Origin: Microvelia longipes
Taxonomy: Eukaryota > Arthropoda > Insecta > Hemiptera > Veliidae
Direction of reading: 5' to 3'
DNA: 64,000 bases
Assembly (NCBI GenBank): GCA_018340805.1
Contig: JACMZG010000008.1
Coordinates: 81,940,096-82,004,095 of the forward strand
A program made the position numbers and the translations under genes. Below the pieces are notes generated by a model that was not told where the DNA came from, did no database searches, and saw only the letters and a program-made list of their open reading frames with translations. Every line of letters begins with the position of its first letter. The stretch's first letter is position 1. Below, in pieces: positions 44,884 through 55,515 of the stretch.

Positions 44884-46229
44884 ATGCTGGATATCGAAAC
44901 CCCGCCTAGTCGTCATCTACCTTCCGATGGTACACGTCTATGTACCACTCGTGACGCAGCTGACGATATTCTAGATCGCGCAGCCGTTGAGCAGGATCAA
45001 GATCCAGAACTTCAGAAGATATTTTCTTACTTAAATGATGGGTTAATTCCCAAGCACGTTCGGAAGAGGAGAGCCTGGTTGAGGCAAAAACATAATTTTC
45101 AGCTTATCAATAATGTCGTCTATTATAGAGATGACCGTGGACCTCGTTTGTATGCTCCGTCTAACTTGAGAGAAGAGCTAATACAGAGATACCATGACCA
45201 CCGTTTGGCAGGTCACCCTGGGTTCGACGAGACTATTAACGCCTTAAGGAAACGCGTTTATTGGCCAAGAATGACCAACGCAGTGAGAAGTTATGTGAAA
45301 TCTTGCCAAATCTGTATGGCCAACAAGCCGCTCACCGGGCAACCGCGAACGCCTATGGTTCCTCGTAGAGCCACGAAGACGTGGGAAGTCGGAGCCATCG
45401 ACCTCATGGGTCCCTATCCTCGGTCTAAATCGGGGAAAACTAATTTATTAGTTTACACCGACCTCACAGTCGTTGGGTTGAGGCTTTTCCCATGACGAAA
45501 GCGACTACGGGAAAGATAATTAGGACTTTGGAGAAAGAAGTATTTTCTCGCTATGGTTATCCTAAGGCTATACTTAGCGATAATGGACCCCAGTTCTCGT
45601 CGAAGGAGTGGTCAGACACCGTAGTAAATGAGTGGAGATGCGAACTATGGACCACAGCGGTATATCAACCACGGGCGAATCCAACCGAGCGACGTAATCA
45701 AGAAATCAAAAAAGGAATCCGCATTGCGCTGGACGGAGAAAACCATAACCGATGGGATGAAAATATTCCCGAGATCTTGTTTCAACTTAGACAAAGGCAG
45801 AACGTTAATTTAGGGACTTCACCTGCTAACGTTATGTTAGGGCGACCGCTGACGCAGCCAGGAGATTGGTCCAAAGTTCTGAACCCTGTTAGTGAAACAC
45901 CAGAGAATAACAAGTCAAACGATGACTCAAGTACTGCACAAACTGTTTCGGAGGATGCCACCAATCGTGCGTCACAGGGTTCAACCAGTAAAGAAGGTAA
46001 CCAAGAGACTCAAGTTCCTTCTTATCAGCCAGGAGAGAAGGTGATGATCAAAAACCACGCTCAGTCTGATAAGATACGTGGAATACACGCAGGTTTCGCT
46101 CCCAAATACAAGGGGCCGTACACCATTCTTCGAAGAGCAGGCAGATACGTCTACATCGTTGGCCTTGGCAGAGGTCGTACTGCCAAACTTAACCAAGATG
46201 ATCTTAAGCGCTATGTACCAAGAGCATAG
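44884..46229 (+). pseudogene. pol: Integrase, forward copy (one frameshift)
   Basis: Forward pol resumes at the codon for MLDIETPP, repeating 40081-40118. The first part (to about 45470) holds the zinc finger HDHRLAGH...CQIC and the first catalytic Asp (GAIDLMGPYP). A missing T after VYTDL shifts the frame. The second part (45492-46229) holds LSDNGPQF, NPTERRNQEIKKG and the C-terminal module with the GPY-type motif YKGPYTILRR. There is no chromodomain. The reversed copy keeps the T, so the shift is a late mutation or a sequencing error. The stop at 46227-46229 ends pol. Confidence 0.85.
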
Positions 46230-46770
46230 TCGTAAGTGATGTCGTGTATATTGTTAATGACTTAGATCATTTATACGTTCGTTTTCCTACATTTTATATT
46301 TTTATTTTCCTTTGTGCGTAACCTAATTTAAACTGCATTACTTATGTTAGTTTGATCTACCTAATGTGTATATATAAAAAAAAAAAAAAAAAAAACTATA
46401 AATATAAATAAATAAATAAATAATAATAATAAATAATAAATAAATAATACTTAAATCTAACTTAAATTTTAGGGTATATTGATATATTGCGAATAGTAGG
46501 GGTACTACTTGCACCTTGCGAGGAGCCTTATTTTTCCGCCGGCTAGGCTCTTGGTTCCCTTGGGACGCTATCTAGTTCTCTTCGAACAAGGCTGTATCCC
46601 ATCGGTGATCCTTGTGGCACTCCCTTGATTTTGATTTCTTACGTTTTAGGTGATTTCTGCGAGTTAGTTTAGTGCTGTTAGTTTCTTATTCATACCTTCA
46701 TATTTTCTTTCGTGAATATTTGATTTTGTTTGGACTTTTAAATTTTCCGTGTTTTTATTTTCGAATCGAT
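46230..46770 (+). other. Spacer between pol and third reading frame, with internal poly(A)
   Basis: It contains a ~20-base A run at about 46377-46396 and then TAAA/TAA-type low complexity to about 46450. A GC-richer unique stretch follows, with a possible 3' splice site (pyrimidine-rich tract then TTTTAG) at about 46636-46650, upstream of the third ORF. No AATAAA was seen in the 30 bases before the A run. Confidence 0.5.
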
Positions 46771-47800
46771 ATGGTTAAGAAGACTCCTGATTTTCATTCC
46801 TCATTTGAGAAGGCTCAGCAAGCTTACAATAGAATCGCTGCTGCCCGACGAACGGCGATCCTGATTCCAAGGATGCAGGATCCCCTGATGTTGCAGAGCG
46901 GGTCGACCCGGAGGAGGAGGACAGCGGAGGAGGCGGTCGAGAGTCGACCACTGCCAGCTCCCATGGAGATGAGACCGGCGATTGAGTGGTCTGCTCCTCG
47001 ACCGCTGACTCTGAGTCCTCGTCCATCGGTCACGGCCCGTTCTGGCTTAAACAGGGATCCTCGCCTGTATAGGAGTAGGGATCCCCGTTTGGTAGGCAGA
47101 AGGGATCCTAGGGTAAGCTTCAAGAGGGTAGCGCCATCACGCCCATTAATTTCCAATTTAACTGTGAACCCTGTGGGCTCGGGTCCCAGCACCGCGGTGA
47201 AGCGGACCGTAATTTTAAGTTGGGGATTTCAAAAGAAAATTTAAAAAAAATGGACCCCTTGTAAGGGACTGGACGTCCCAGACTTATAATAAAAACTGGA
47301 AGAGGGTCATCGGAAAATCTATGTTGGTCAAGGACAGGGACGTCTCAGGACCCCGAATAAGCTCCATCATCAAAGAGGGAAACGTCACCCACCGTAATGC
47401 CCAAACAGAAAAGGCCCTGTGGGAGGAGGCGTCGTATCTTAAGCTAATTAAAGACCTTGAAGCTCGCCCACACAGACCTGAAGGGCCCTTCGTGATTACA
47501 GTAGGAGGTGGGGGGCCAGCATTGCATGGCCCGTCAAGAGGGCGGAGCGATGGGCCTCCTGCATTGAACTTTAAGTTACCAACTCCGGCGTGTGGATTCA
47601 GTATGCCGCTGCTCGAGGAAAACCCTACGCATAGTGGAGTCCATCGTCCACCCGCGGCTTCCCCAGGAGCAGAGGACCCTTTAGCGGAGCTAGAGATTCT
47701 ACTCGGCGAGGGCAGCACCACGAGATCAAAGAAGAAACTCTCACCCATTAGGGAGGAAGACCTGCAAGCTCTCGAGGACATGCTCAATGCCGATAGTTAG
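46771..47800 (+). pseudogene. Third reading frame downstream of pol, function unknown (one frameshift)
   Basis: It starts ATG at 46771 (MVKKTPDFHSSFEKAQQAYN). The first part, to 47244, is basic and Pro/Ser-rich with three RDPR(L/V) repeats (NRDPRLYRSRDPRLVGRRDP). The frame then shifts by one near the GGGG run at 47221-47225. The new frame is open from about 47219 through the M at 47321 to a stop at 47798-47800, so the two parts very likely form one protein of about 343 residues. The second part has GPFVITVGGGGPALHGP and an acidic end (EEDLQALEDML). No signal peptide, membrane segment or envelope-like feature is visible, so it is probably an internal basic/acidic accessory protein. I do not recognise it. 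It is a pseudogene call only because of the shift, which may be a sequencing error. Confidence 0.6.
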
Positions 47801-48106
47801 GTTCAGCCACGCGGCCCTTGTTCCTCATATTTACATCTGTTTTTTCCTTTGTTGTTCGTAATATTGAAGACTGATTTTTTTTTATTTAGTAATTTTCTTT
47901 TTTTTCGTTGGGCCCGTGTGGCTGAATTTAACTAGTCGTAGGCGACCTCTTTATTTTTCATTTTGATCTCTTTATTTTTCATTTTTCATTAATATTATCG
48001 TACTGTGATACATAATACTTAATGTGATAAATTTGATAATTAAAATTAAAGTATAATTAAGCTTATAATGTAAGTGCTGCCAAGCTTTTCGGCCGTAGCC
48101 TGGCTT
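47801..48106 (+). other. 3' untranslated region of the element
   Basis: AT-rich with T runs and no open frame. Its last 35 bases pair with the beginning of the LTR (see 48074-48177). Confidence 0.5.
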
Positions 48107-48177
48107 AAAGAAAGTGGGGTATATTGACAACCATGGACTTGGTAAGCCAGGCTACAGCCTGATCAACTTGGCAGCAC
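48074..48177 (+). promoter_or_regulatory. Long stem-loop spanning PPT and start of U3
   Basis: GTGCTGCCAAG (48074-48084) pairs perfectly with CTTGGCAGCAC (48167-48177). Inside it, GTAGCCTGGCTTA (48095-48107) pairs perfectly with TAAGCCAGGCTAC (48143-48155). The terminal loop exposes the polypurine tract and the LTR edge. The left arms exist only beside the 3' LTR. Confidence 0.7.
48107..48119 (+). other. Polypurine tract
   Basis: AAAGAAAGTGGGG lies five bases before the 3' LTR. It is the expected plus-strand primer position. One T interrupts the purine run. Confidence 0.7.
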
Positions 48178-49370
48178 AATAGGCAACCACCTTAAGGGGT
48201 GATTCACAAAGGGTTGTTAGTGACGTCATTGTATACCTGGGGGGGGGGGATGGAGTATAAGGGTATTATGACAAGGTATACGGTGACGTCACACATTAGT
48301 AAGGGGGTCAGTCATACCTTTGTGAATCATCCCTGGTGGGAGCTCGAGAGGCTTGATGGTGGGGGACGTCCAGGCCTATATAAGGAAGTGGGGACTAGGC
48401 TCTGTGATCAGTCGTTGTTAAGACTGCCCACTAGCAGCATTGGGACGATCCGCCAACCAAGGTTGGCTCGAGCTCCCAGGTTGTTGCATAAATGTCGTTG
48501 TTAATTTAAAACAATTACAGACTGTTATCTTTCAGACCTATGGAGTAGTTTCTTTTCTCGGGCCTAATGCCTACCCTCTTACTTAGGGCGGTATGGGTTT
48601 TTAACGCAGGGTTGGGTTTGAGCTTAGCTTTATCAGTGATCATGATAAAGCCTCTTTTGGTCAGTCCTTCTGAGGGTTATCACCTCAGAACTTATTTAAG
48701 TCCCTAAAGCATTTACTTGGAAGTCATCATTCCAAAGCCTGGGATAAGGTTAAGCAAAGCCGTAGAAAAATCATCTACAGCTAGTGAAGGTATGGTAACT
48801 GGGACCATTTTAAGCTAGTTATTCCGGAGATCACGGATAACGTTAAGCATAGGGCAGGGGAGTCTCGGGTTAGACTTGTTCTAACGCTGAGGCTTCGACT
48901 TTGTACTACCCGCCCGACCTCAACATCCTTCCGATCTGACAGGCTATCACTGCCAGAGTCAAGCTTGTCTTGCAGAATATCACTGCAGATAGGGCGGGGC
49001 TCCTATATAGTACCTTACCTTTACGTTTTGAGCATAACAGGTTATCACTGTTATAAACTTATCCCAGCTCCCAGTCAGCTACGGTCAGCATAGCCCAGTT
49101 GTTACCCAAAATAGCCGCAACACCGCATCAGGTGTTGCCACTCCACATTAGACTTGTAAGCTAACTTAGGCGTTTAAAGTGTTATTTACTAGTATTTAAT
49201 TTGCGGCTTTGTCTCTTTTCCGCTTAATTAAAGAGTCTGGCGACCGTGTAATTTCAACTTTGACCCCGAGGCTGGATAAGTATGTGTCCCCTTGGTGCAA
49301 GTCCGGTAGGTAGATAGGTTTTTAGGTGAAGCATCGAGATGATGACTCCGAGGGCTGTACACGGATGTCA
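48125..49370 (+). repeat. 3' long terminal repeat
   Basis: Near-identical to 34976-36229. The CREs, TATA box, initiator, hairpin array (48627-49138, with one loop shortened to GCATCA) and U5 PBS-like copy are all present. Confidence 0.92.
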
Positions 49371-49374
49371 GATC
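49371..49374. repeat. Target site duplication, right copy (GATC)
   Basis: It matches 34972-34975. Confidence 0.75.
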
Positions 49375-50003
49375 ATAATAAAAAACGTTATACATGAGCA
49401 TAATAAATGAGCATAAAAAGCGTTATGTAAACAAATATATCAAAAAATATTTTCATTTTAAATTAACTATTATTTATTTTAAAAATAATAAATCAAAGAA
49501 TTTTTACGACTGGAATATTACGCAAACACACAATAATATGTAAGTCTAAATTTTACATTTTAGCCAGTTTTCAATAGAAACTAAGACTAAATTAAATTTT
49601 AATCCAGTAAATAAAGGCGTTTAACTTATTTATAAGGATTTGTTTTTAAAAAAATGCAAAGGTTCCTAGGTTCAAATCCTAGTTATGTCGATAATTTTTT
49701 ACTGTCGCATATTTCCTAATATAAGTTAATAACATTAAAATTATTCTTACGCAGAGGTCTCCAAACCGGGCAAATTAAAATTTTGTTCACAAACCTCCTT
49801 TTTGCATAAGTTTCCGGGTCATGCCTTATAACCTAAGCAGCAGCATTAATATTTGATACATATTTTCCTCAAAGGAAATGCGCTAAAAAATTACAAATTA
49901 GCAAAAACTGAGCATTATACGAGCGTGAATAATGCTGTGCAGTAGCGATTTTCAAATGATGTCCTTAGTGATGACCAGGTTATAAGGCATAAACCAAAAA
50001 CAA

Positions 50004-50008
<5 letters not shown>
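49375..50008. other. AT-rich non-coding stretch with a tRNA T-arm-like block
   Basis: 'cctaggttcaaatcctag' at about 49667-49684 looks like a tRNA T arm, but no matching A box or acceptor stem is convincing. Nothing else is recognised. Confidence 0.3.
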
Positions 50009-50057
<49 letters not shown>

Positions 50058-50088
50058 TATATATATATATATATATTATATATATATA

Positions 50089-50120
<32 letters not shown>

Positions 50121-50122
50121 TA
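50009..50122. repeat. (TA)n microsatellite, followed by (CA)n and a C run
   Basis: A TA tract with small interruptions, then CACACACA (about 50127-50142) and a 14-base C run at 50189-50202. Confidence 0.95.
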
Positions 50123-50202
50123 TAGACACACACACACACACAATTACAAAAATAACCACATATTTGGCATCAAAAGCAAACAGAAATACCCCCCCCCCCC
50201 CC

Positions 50203-50800
50203 ACTTCACTTTAATTACCAGACAACTGTATAAGCGTACTTTTATGATGAAACTCTCTAAAAAATAAAATAAATAATGACAAGAGAACTAAGCAATTAAA
50301 ACAGTGTAATAGATAAAGGAAACATCCTGCCAGCTATGGACCATTAGTAAAACAAAACTATACTCACTCCATATATCATACTTATGTAACTATATTATAA
50401 TAAACTAAGGAAAAGGATTTATACGCAAGATTACTCGACCATCAATACATTGTAATATTACACATTTCATAGTTTCTTTAAATTTACATATAAAGGCTTG
50501 TTGGTCTTATAATAGATATTTAAAGTATATTTTTTTTAATAATATTTATGCACCAAGGGAGTAAAGAATGCTATTATTTTCCTGAGCACTTAGTTGGTTC
50601 CTAAGGCGTAAACCGAGGAAACTAAAACATTTAACTCCCAAGGCGAAGCCGTGGTACTTATGACTATTTACTCCCGAGGCAAAGCCGAGGAGGTAATTGC
50701 GATGGGAAAAATAACATTTTTTTCTCGGGTCCCCCTTATAAATTTTGGGAGAGGTGCCCCCCCAAAAAAAATCAATTTTTTATTGCTCCGAACAAGTTAG
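50203..50800. other. Non-coding stretch with short GC-box repeats
   Basis: Around 50600-50695 a motif like 'ctcccgaggcaaagccgagg' recurs two to three times. No gene is recognised. Confidence 0.4.
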
Positions 50801-51025
50801 GAAATGTAATGGACAGAATCTAGAATAATAAATAAAAATATACATGAAAGTAATGTAATGCACAGAATAGAATAATAAAAAATACATGAAATATAATGTA
50901 ATGGACAGAATTCAGAATAATAAATAAAAATATACGTGAAAGTAATGTAATGGACAGAATCCAGAATAATAAATAAAAATACACATGAAAGTAATGTAAT
51001 GGACAGAATTCAGAATAATAAATAA
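50801..51025. repeat. ~48-bp tandem repeat, five units
   Basis: The units begin 'aatgtaatggacagaat' and continue 'cagaataataaataaaaa' and 'tacatgaaagt'. The antisense frame read through it (50820-51032) is an artefact of the repeat. Confidence 0.8.
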
Positions 51026-53837
51026 GCGACAAAAGGAAGCTAGTACAGCAGAAATAGATTAATTAATATACAGTGTTGACATGGGCTGAGTGTCCCTCCG
51101 CCTGCTAGATAGAACTACAAGGTTAATACAATTACAACTCTAGACTGGATTAAATTGCTGACAATAACCACTTGCCATTGGGCTCAGTCCCGAAACAATG
51201 ATTCATATCTTAAACAAAGGGCTTGAATCTGGTAAGTTTGTATTCGTAGATAGGACTGACCAAGAAGTTAAAACAACGGAGGGGGGTTGTAAAGAATTGC
51301 TTCTCCAATTTTAATCCCCAATATTGCTAAACAGTATTTGTCTCGATAGTATTACTATTAGTAGTTAGCTGACATTTATGTATTTATAATTTTAATACAT
51401 GCGTCAATTAAAAATTAAAATCATGTTAACAAACTCAGAAGGATTGTATTCGATGAAAAACTGACTTAGCACAGCGACACAAACGCGTTTCATTTAAAAT
51501 GCAGCCTTTGATGCAAGGCTCAGCAATAATTCCTCCAACCACTTATAATTGGTCCCACTAATGACTGCTTTTGACATCTCGCCGAAACAACGCTGCAATC
51601 AAGGGAAAACGTCAGACCTCGAAGTGTATGAAAAAGCGTAGAATAGTTTATTTAGTAAATAAATATAATAGTCATCGTAAAAACTGGGTACTGAGAGTTA
51701 ATTGAGAGGTTACTCAAGAAGAAGAGGGTGCCACTGAGAAATAACTCGCAGAGCTGCCAACCTTGCTGTCCCCAGTAGTTAAAAAAAATTACAAGGTATT
51801 CTAATTTTATTAATACCTAAAACACAGTGGATGCGTCCCACCTAAGAAGGATCTGATAAACGAGCTTTTAATTTTTATTTATTCCCCATGTCCTAAATCA
51901 TGTACAATTAATTTATTTTAGTTTTTATTAATTTAGTGTTCTCCAAAAAGTTAAAACTATAATTTTCCATTTATAAGTTTATATATTATATAACAATCTA
52001 ATGAAAACTCACATTTTTACAGGACACCATTGGTAAGATACGATTTTCACAGATAAAATATTCTTTATCACTTACATCTATACATTCTTCTTACACTTGC
52101 TACATCTGTATTACAATTTTAGTGGGTCCGTTAGTATTTCATCGTTTTCAAAAAAGTGTTGATTACATTTTGTATAAGCAAAGTTTTCCTAAAACTAAAG
52201 TGATGTCCTAAATTACTCATGATTAGTCAGTCAGCAATGCCTTAAAAAAATATTTTTTTATATTATCTGGCCGCAAGCTTGGGCGCACTGTGGGGTCAAC
52301 AATTATACATTGATTGTTTAAACAAGCGGTTCTTAGCTCTCCTACAATCCTAATTAGAAATTCTAGGATATTTCCTTCTAGACTCTCCTAAAACCCAGAC
52401 GTGTTAAGAGCCAATTTAAATTAATTCTGCTATTTTCCAAATTACCAATTTCTATCGAATTGGCTTGTAGTTCGTTTGTGAATCCACCAGTAATTAAGAA
52501 AAAAGGGAGGAGGAAAGAAGACAAGCCTGACTTAAAGGCGGAACTTGTAGCGTGGGAGTTGAGACGGTTTTATTGTTGCCATCACAGATCCACCGCGATG
52601 GAAAGACGACATTAGGGAAGCTCCTCAGTTCCCACCAATTTTGTAGAGAGGAGTCCTTGGGGAATTAAGTCCCTCAGGTAACGCCCCTAAAAATCCACCC
52701 TGGAATTTCAAACCAAAGATGAAACCGGTATAAGGTTGAGTGGAATTAAAAGACAAACCGTAAATAAACTTAGTCTTTCAAGTAGCCGATTAGGGATGAA
52801 GTTCAAGTCCGACGTAAGTACTGTCGATTGTTTTAATTCCTGACCTTGTGTAAGGTTTATAACCTGAGTCAGAGAGTCAGGTTGGCCTTGTTGTCAGGTT
52901 GCCTCTTCATTCCAAGTAATCAGTATGTGACCCCTAGCCCATCCTCATAGGAAACCGTACAATTCATTGTTTAACTTCAAACCGAGTTCTCCGTTTTAAA
53001 GTAACTAAAAGAAACAGACTGAAGGATATGTTATTAATCAGAGATTAGCTGATAGTAATGCTTAGTTTTATGTAAACTACAGTCCGACTAAGAAGTTAAC
53101 AAATGCAAGGGAAAATGTTAGTCCTATCTTCGTTAAGAACTGCCAGTATTGCCAAGTCATTGTCAGCATCAAATTATTACTAAAGCATAAAGTTACTATA
53201 AACTTATCTAATTTAAGCAAACAAAAATTTTAGATTTATTTAACCTTTTGTTATTTAAATTCTTATTTAAATTAGAACATTTTACGAAGGGAGACCTTTA
53301 ATTTGAAAAATACTGAATTTAAAATTAATTTTAAATGAAACTGGAAATTATACCTACAGGCTACACTTCACTTTCTTAAAATAAAAATTTAAATTTAAGT
53401 ACAATCATATATTTAGCAACAAATGCAAGCGAGTACGTCGAGTGTTCAATTTAAAAATTATAAGGCAGAATTCACTTAAAATTGAGTTTGAATAGAAGTA
53501 TACAAAGTACACCTCTAGGGAATCTATTTAAGCTCCTTTTTTCTAATGTAACCTGATTTTAAGAATGAGAAGCAGTTATTTAACAAAATCATTAGACAGT
53601 GTAAGAAGCAGATACATCCCTCGGGTGCCTGTTAACCCGCAAGTCGATCAGACCTACTGACCGATAGAAATAAATAAAAATATACGTTGAAACATTCTAA
53701 ACAAATATACACTTTCACAAGAAAAATTCAAAAGATAAAAACTGAATATGAAAATGTCAACTATTTTTATAAAATGTACAATGATTAGTTAGGAATTTAT
53801 ACGAAAATATTTGGAAAATGTGTTAATAATAATAAAC
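51026..53837. other. Non-coding stretch, nothing recognised
   Basis: This is the largest featureless stretch right of the gypsy element. Somewhat more GC-balanced parts at about 51450-51640 and 52480-52980 were translated by eye in several frames without finding a family signature. They could hold decayed elements or host exons that I cannot identify. Confidence 0.35.
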
Positions 53838-54074
53838 ATTTGAAATATATACACAAAAGTTAAAAAAAAAATGATAAAGAGAAAAAATTAAATTTCAAAA
53901 TCGTTACAGAAATTTTAACTTATACAGAAAATAATTATAAATTTTAAAATTCAATTCTGAATTTTAAAATTTATAATTATTTTCTGTATAAGTTAAAATT
54001 TCTGTAACGATTTTGAAATTTAATTTTTTCTCTTTATCATTTTTTTTTTTAACTTTTGTGTATATATTTCAAAT
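53838..54074. repeat. Near-perfect 237-bp palindrome
   Basis: The left arm 53838-53953 and right arm 53958-54074 are complementary throughout around the 4-base loop ATTC. The only difference noticed is 10 A versus 11 T in a run. AT-rich, no coding potential. Confidence 0.9.
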
Positions 54075-55386
54075 CAAAATGATGATCAAATGATTTTAAA
54101 GAATCATTAAAAAAGATAAATGATCAAAAAAATTGAAATAAGAAATTTTAAAAATAAACAGATAAAAAGAATAAACATTGCACAAGAAAAATAAATAAAG
54201 ACATATGCGAGGTTCATAAAATAGACAATATTGCAAAACTTACACTTATTTCTAATATACTTTAAGTTATATTCATATTTATTTAGCAAATGAATAATTG
54301 TTTTGTGGTTTTGTGTAACACGTTAGCTTATTGTGATGAAAAAGTGTTAATCACTTTAAAAAAATATTTCCCACATTAACATTTTAATAACTTTTTTGCA
54401 CCATTTAGATATATTTGTATTTAAGTTAAGGAACTTAATAATTAAAAAGGAAGCAAAAAGAAAATTCATTTAAATAATACATTTTTTAAGGAAATACGAT
54501 AAAATCAACTTTTGTTTTGTTATCAAACAAAGATTGAATTTTTTCCCAAAAGAAAGCTGTTGTGAGATAACTAATGAAATATATAATACGCTAAAATGTA
54601 ATTTATTAAAATATTATTTTAGGCAAGGACGTAATATATTTTAAACTGATAAATAGTATAAACCTAAATTTGAGAATACAAGAACGAAAGGTTATGTACA
54701 AAAATTATAAGTTGACAATAAATAGTGCTCTGTCTATAACTAATAAGTTCCCGATGTATCAAATAAATGCATATGTTTAATCGGATATCGCTGACAATTT
54801 ATTTACAATTAGTAGGTGTTTTACTAAAGGGTCGGGTGTAACACTGCTTATAGCATTGCATTTTGCTTGGTTACATTTCCTAGGTGTCTCTCTCACAATT
54901 GATATTGTGTCAACTATTAATGATTTGCAAAACTTGGTTTAGCTATAAGAATTATGGAAGTAAGAGAGTATCGCTCGTCTCTGGTAAATATACTTCACAT
55001 TATATTTTTCGGAATGTAAATTTTAATTGAGAGTGAATTTTCTGTAGGGACCCAGATGAGTTAGACGTAACGAAACATGACATTATGTCAAGCCATCAAT
55101 GATGACGAATGTCGAATGATGGAACAGTTCCCAGATGTAGCATTGCATTTTACTTGTTACATTCCCTAGTTGTCCCTCGCACAATTTTTATTGTATCAAC
55201 TATTTACATTTTGCAAAATTCGGTAGTACAAAATAATACTAAACCCGAATCATAAGTAAAACACCTACTGAGGTAATTTAAATGGTCAAACTCACGAGGT
55301 TAAAGATTAAAAAGTTTTAAAAACAAATCAAACAGATCCAAAAAACACTTCTAGGACACGCAACTCGCTGGCCTGTTTTAGTTGAT
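54075..55386. other. AT-rich non-coding stretch with a duplicated block
   Basis: The blocks at about 54848-54940 and 55138-55225 are diverged direct copies ('gcattgcattttgcttggtt', 'cacaatt...attgtgtcaact', 'ttgcaaaa'). Each contains a small CACAAT/ATTGTG hairpin. A related tandem pair is at 60385-60445. Confidence 0.5.
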
Positions 55387-55416
55387 GTTACAACGATACT
55401 TTTGTATCGTTGTAAC
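55387..55416. repeat. Perfect 13-bp hairpin
   Basis: GTTACAACGATAC pairs with GTATCGTTGTAAC around TTTT. Confidence 0.85.
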
Positions 55417-55429
55417 AAACATTCGCCTT

Positions 55430-55515
55430 AAGGAGAATGTTAGGAAAATGTTAGGAGAATGTTAGGAGAATGTTAGGAGAATGTTAGAAAAATGTTAGGA
55501 AAATGTTAGGAAACG
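55430..55515. repeat. 11-bp minisatellite (gttaggagaat)
   Basis: Seven to eight tandem units, with g/a variants. It contains TTAGG but with an 11-base period, so it is not the arthropod telomere repeat. Confidence 0.8.

Larger units (their letters stand above)
34976..49370 (+). mobile_element. Ty3/gypsy LTR retrotransposon with internal inverted duplication
   Basis: The LTR-to-LTR unit is 14,395 bp. It has near-identical LTRs, GATC target duplications, TGACA...TGTCA ends, a PBS and a PPT. The domain order protease-RT-RNase H-integrase identifies Ty3/gypsy. The inner order is: PBS, gag and pol through RNase H forward (to 40118); a reversed segment covering mid-integrase back to the PBS (40119-44883); then forward again from the end of RNase H (44884) through integrase, a third reading frame and the PPT. 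The forward and reversed arms (36231-40118 and 40991-44883) are almost identical, so the event is recent. Without the duplication the element would be about 9.6 kb. It was probably not autonomous in this form. Confidence 0.9.

Noticed and set aside
46824..47787. Minus-strand open frames opposite the third ORF (46824-47192, 47284-47787)
   Set aside because: They are shorter, in separate frames and probably mirror the codon bias of the plus-strand frame. The plus-strand start, order and stop fit the element better.
46771..47800. Envelope gene of an errantivirus-type element
   Set aside because: No signal peptide, membrane helix, Cys pattern or cleavage site is visible; the protein is basic then acidic and Pro-rich.
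49660..49690. Isolated tRNA T-arm-like sequence beside the gypsy element
   Set aside because: No matching D or anticodon arm could be found.
55430..55515. Arthropod telomeric (TTAGG)n
   Set aside because: TTAGG recurs only once per 11-base unit.
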